This document shows positions 6,875 to 7,993 of a stretch of DNA of 7,993 nucleotides, in pieces; the stretch's first letter is position 1; every line of letters starts with the position of its first letter. The notes under the pieces are model-generated. The model made no database searches, was not told the origin of the DNA, and saw nothing but the letters and a program-made list of their open reading frames with translations. Location of the stretch: assembly GCA_017458865.1 (NCBI GenBank), contig JAFSZW010000214.1, positions 1 to 7,993 on the forward strand. The letters are read 5' to 3'. Position numbers and translations under genes: made by a program. This DNA comes from Clostridia bacterium (lineage in GTDB: Bacteria; Bacillota; Clostridia; Christensenellales; Aristaeellaceae).

Positions 6875-7065
6875 ATGACTGATGCTCATTTTTCGAAACT
6901 TCCGTTAGTAGCATAATGCCAGTTTTAAGACTGACGGGCTCGGATTTTCAGGATTATCAAGATTCCATTGGGAAAAGACGAATAAACACTAGGTCGGTTA
7001 ACCTGCGCCCGTTCCTATTACGATTCAACCATTGGTAAAAACAGGCATTTAGCCGCGTTTTCAGT

Positions 7066-7094
7066 TTGACATATGACGTCGTGAGCTCTATAAT
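7066..7094 (+). promoter_or_regulatory. Perfect consensus sigma-A promoter
   Basis: TTGACA (7066-7071), a 17-base spacer and TATAAT (7089-7094) match the housekeeping consensus at all twelve positions. The expected start is near 7101, which gives the gene at 7347 a leader of about 245 bases. So strong a core promoter with so long a leader suggests control by a repressor or in the RNA. Confidence 0.88.
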
Positions 7095-7115
7095 ACCAAT
7101 TAATCTGAAATTCAA

Positions 7116-7132
7116 CGCATCATCCTGATGCG
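7116..7132 (+). repeat. Hairpin near the start of the leader
   Basis: CGCATCA (7116-7122) and TGATGCG (7126-7132) are perfect 7-bp arms around TCC. It lies about 15 bases into the predicted transcript. No T-run follows, so it is not a terminator; it could stabilise the RNA or be a protein site. Confidence 0.55.
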
Positions 7133-7150
7133 AACGTTGGAAGCGCACAA

Positions 7151-7197
7151 ATGTCAGATATGCCTGCTTTCGCATTGTCCAGGAACCGATCTGACAT
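7151..7197 (+). repeat. 9-bp inverted repeat in the leader
   Basis: ATGTCAGAT (7151-7159) and ATCTGACAT (7189-7197) are perfect complements 29 bases apart. Inside, CCTG (7163-7166) can pair with CAGG (7180-7183), which would extend the structure. The left arm includes an ATG that could start a 67-codon leader frame, so folding would hide that start. Confidence 0.5.
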
Positions 7198-7198
7198 C

Positions 7199-7212
7199 TG
7201 CAAACGTAAACG
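7199..7212 (+). promoter_or_regulatory. Possible CcpA cre-like site
   Basis: TGCAAACGTAAACG matches the Bacillota carbon-catabolite consensus TGNAARCGNWWWCA at all but the last base. It lies about 100 bases after the predicted start, where a bound CcpA could act as a roadblock. A match of this kind can occur by chance, and the same bases form a small AAACG/CGTTT hairpin. Confidence 0.35.
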
Positions 7213-7346
7213 TTTCGCTATTTCAGATCTTTTCGAACATGCGTATACCGTTTTCGTAACGCTGCATCATTCACCCGGACTTTGGCAAACGCATTGCCTC
7301 CCCATACTTCTTCATCGCATAAAAATATACTTTTACCAGGTGCTCT

Positions 7347-7993
7347 ATGAATAAGAATATTGTCAAACTTGCCAGCGAACTGCTGTTTGCATCGCTTAAT
7401 GATAACAACTTATCCAGATCTCAGCTGACAGATGTTCTCGGATACACCAGCAAGACCTCAATAGACCGGATTGCCCAGGAAACTGCCGGCGAAAGGGCTC
7501 TGATTGAGTTCTATGACCGCATGTCGGCCCATCCGGAGCTTTTCCGGAAGGAATATTCAAAACAAATGTTCCGCCAGATCTCTTCCATCCTGGGAAAGGA
7601 TTCCGTTCACGAATGGCTCCTCCTGTTCAAGAACGAGGCAGAGACATTGCCGCCGATGATGGTACGTTCTGAACTGGATGGAACGACATGCAGCTTCGTA
7701 GATGCATACAAAGGCTGCCAGGACATCCGGTTCTATGTTCACGGATGCATATCCCCCTCGTTCATCGAAAGCCTTCATCTGTTGATTTCCAATACCTTCC
7801 CCACAAGCTCATGCCACTGTTATCAGTATCTGCGTCTTTCTGATACCACGCTGCATCTTTCCAAGGCAATTCGCTGCCTTTACCCGATCCTTTTCAGCCC
7901 ATATTATGATGGCTACATCTACAATGATTCCCGTGATCAGGATGATATCCATTTCATCCTTCCCTATAACTGTGTGCTGGTCATTTTTACCGG
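7347..7993 (+). CDS. Unrecognised protein, possible N-terminal helix-turn-helix; 3' end outside window
   Basis: A reading frame open from ATG 7347 to the window edge, giving 215 codons with no stop. I do not recognise the family. The N-terminal 60 residues are helical in pattern. Residues about 22-44 (LSRSQLTDVLGYTSKTSIDR) look like a helix-turn-helix, with LTDVLGYTSKTSI as the turn and second helix, which would suit a DNA-binding regulator. Residues 50-100 are charged and amphipathic, with many aromatics. The later part (about 125-215) alternates short hydrophobic strands and has seven Cys in residues 115-209 (115, 124, 134, 156, 158, 177, 209). There is no signal peptide or membrane helix. 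The ribosome site is weak: AGGTG 4 bases before the ATG. Base composition resembles the other genes here. It follows a consensus promoter and a long structured leader. A regulator is the best guess, but weakly supported. Confidence 0.75.
   Translation, partial: MNKNIVKLASELLFASLNDNNLSRSQLTDVLGYTSKTSIDRIAQETAGERALIEFYDRMSAHPELFRKEYSKQMFRQISSILGKDSVHEWLLLFKNEAETLPPMMVRSELDGTTCSFVDAYKGCQDIRFYVHGCISPSFIESLHLLISNTFPTSSCHCYQYLRLSDTTLHLSKAIRCLYPILFSPYYDGYIYNDSRDQDDIHFILPYNCVLVIFT

Larger units (their letters stand above)
6875..7346. other. Long intergenic region upstream of the unknown gene
   Basis: About 470 bases with no convincing gene and visibly more A+T than the coding parts. The first 190 bases hold only weak patterns: a near-palindrome CAGTTTTAAGACTG (6920-6933), GGTTAACC (6996-7003), and a loose repeat of GATTC...ATTGG.AAAA at 6961 and 7022. 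The rest holds a consensus promoter (7066-7094) and a leader with a 7-bp hairpin, a 9-bp inverted repeat and a cre-like site. A 67-codon frame (7151-7354) could be a leader ORF, but nothing in its product supports it. Confidence 0.6.

Noticed and set aside
6957..7175. A 72-codon minus-strand frame in the intergenic region.
   Set aside because: It runs opposite the perfect promoter at 7066-7094, has no ribosome site or promoter of its own, and its product resembles nothing I know.
7326..7331. TATACT as a second, closer promoter for the gene at 7347.
   Set aside because: No -35 at a workable distance, no TG extension, and the start would leave almost no leader.
7101..7346. T-box or known riboswitch in the leader.
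   Set aside because: No T-box GGTGG-type sequence, no terminator hairpin with a T-run, and no recognisable aptamer motif were seen.
7151..7354. A 67-codon + strand frame as an annotated gene.
   Set aside because: Only a weak GGAAG precedes it and the product is unremarkable and basic. I kept it as a possible leader ORF in the findings, not as a gene.

Overview
The window looks like chromosomal DNA from a moderately GC-rich member of the Bacillota, most likely an anaerobic gut-type lineage such as Erysipelotrichia or Lachnospiraceae. This is inferred from AGGAGG-type ribosome sites, sigma-A type promoters, GTG/TTG starts and a MarR plus paired ABC exporter cassette of a Bacillota style. The genus cannot be read from the sequence. 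I saw no tRNA, rRNA, CRISPR array, insertion sequence or phage gene.

Left edge (1-345): the last 65 codons of an AEC-family permease run off the left edge on the + strand. They end at a strong hairpin terminator, which sits against the stop of a convergent operon.

Minus-strand operon (5221 down to 343), in transcription order: a consensus-like promoter with a 16-bp palindrome covering the expected start site; a MarR-family repressor (4662-5111); a two-gene heterodimeric ABC exporter (2831-4576 and 881-2830); and a small secreted SH3-like protein (343-864). The two ABC subunits are complementary. The first has a degenerate Walker B and switch residue, and the second has a degenerate signature. 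Together they should form one active and one crippled ATP site, as in TM287/288-type exporters. The likely logic is that MarR represses its own operon by sitting on the start site, and a ligand relieves repression so that the exporter is made. What the secreted protein adds is unknown, and this is the least ordinary part of the cassette.

Centre right (5322-6874): argH, argininosuccinate lyase, transcribed divergently on the + strand as a single gene with its own extended -10 promoter and an 11-bp-stem terminator. No other arginine gene is in view.

Right end (6875-7993): a long AT-richer intergenic stretch carries a perfect TTGACA-N17-TATAAT promoter and a structured leader of about 245 nt with inverted repeats and a near-match to a CcpA cre site. 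A reading frame then opens at 7347 and runs off the right edge. It codes for a protein I do not recognise, with a possible N-terminal helix-turn-helix.

The best candidates for something not fully described are the secreted SH3-like protein tied to the exporter, the possible 24-codon leader ORF ahead of the exporter, and the leader and unknown gene at the right edge.
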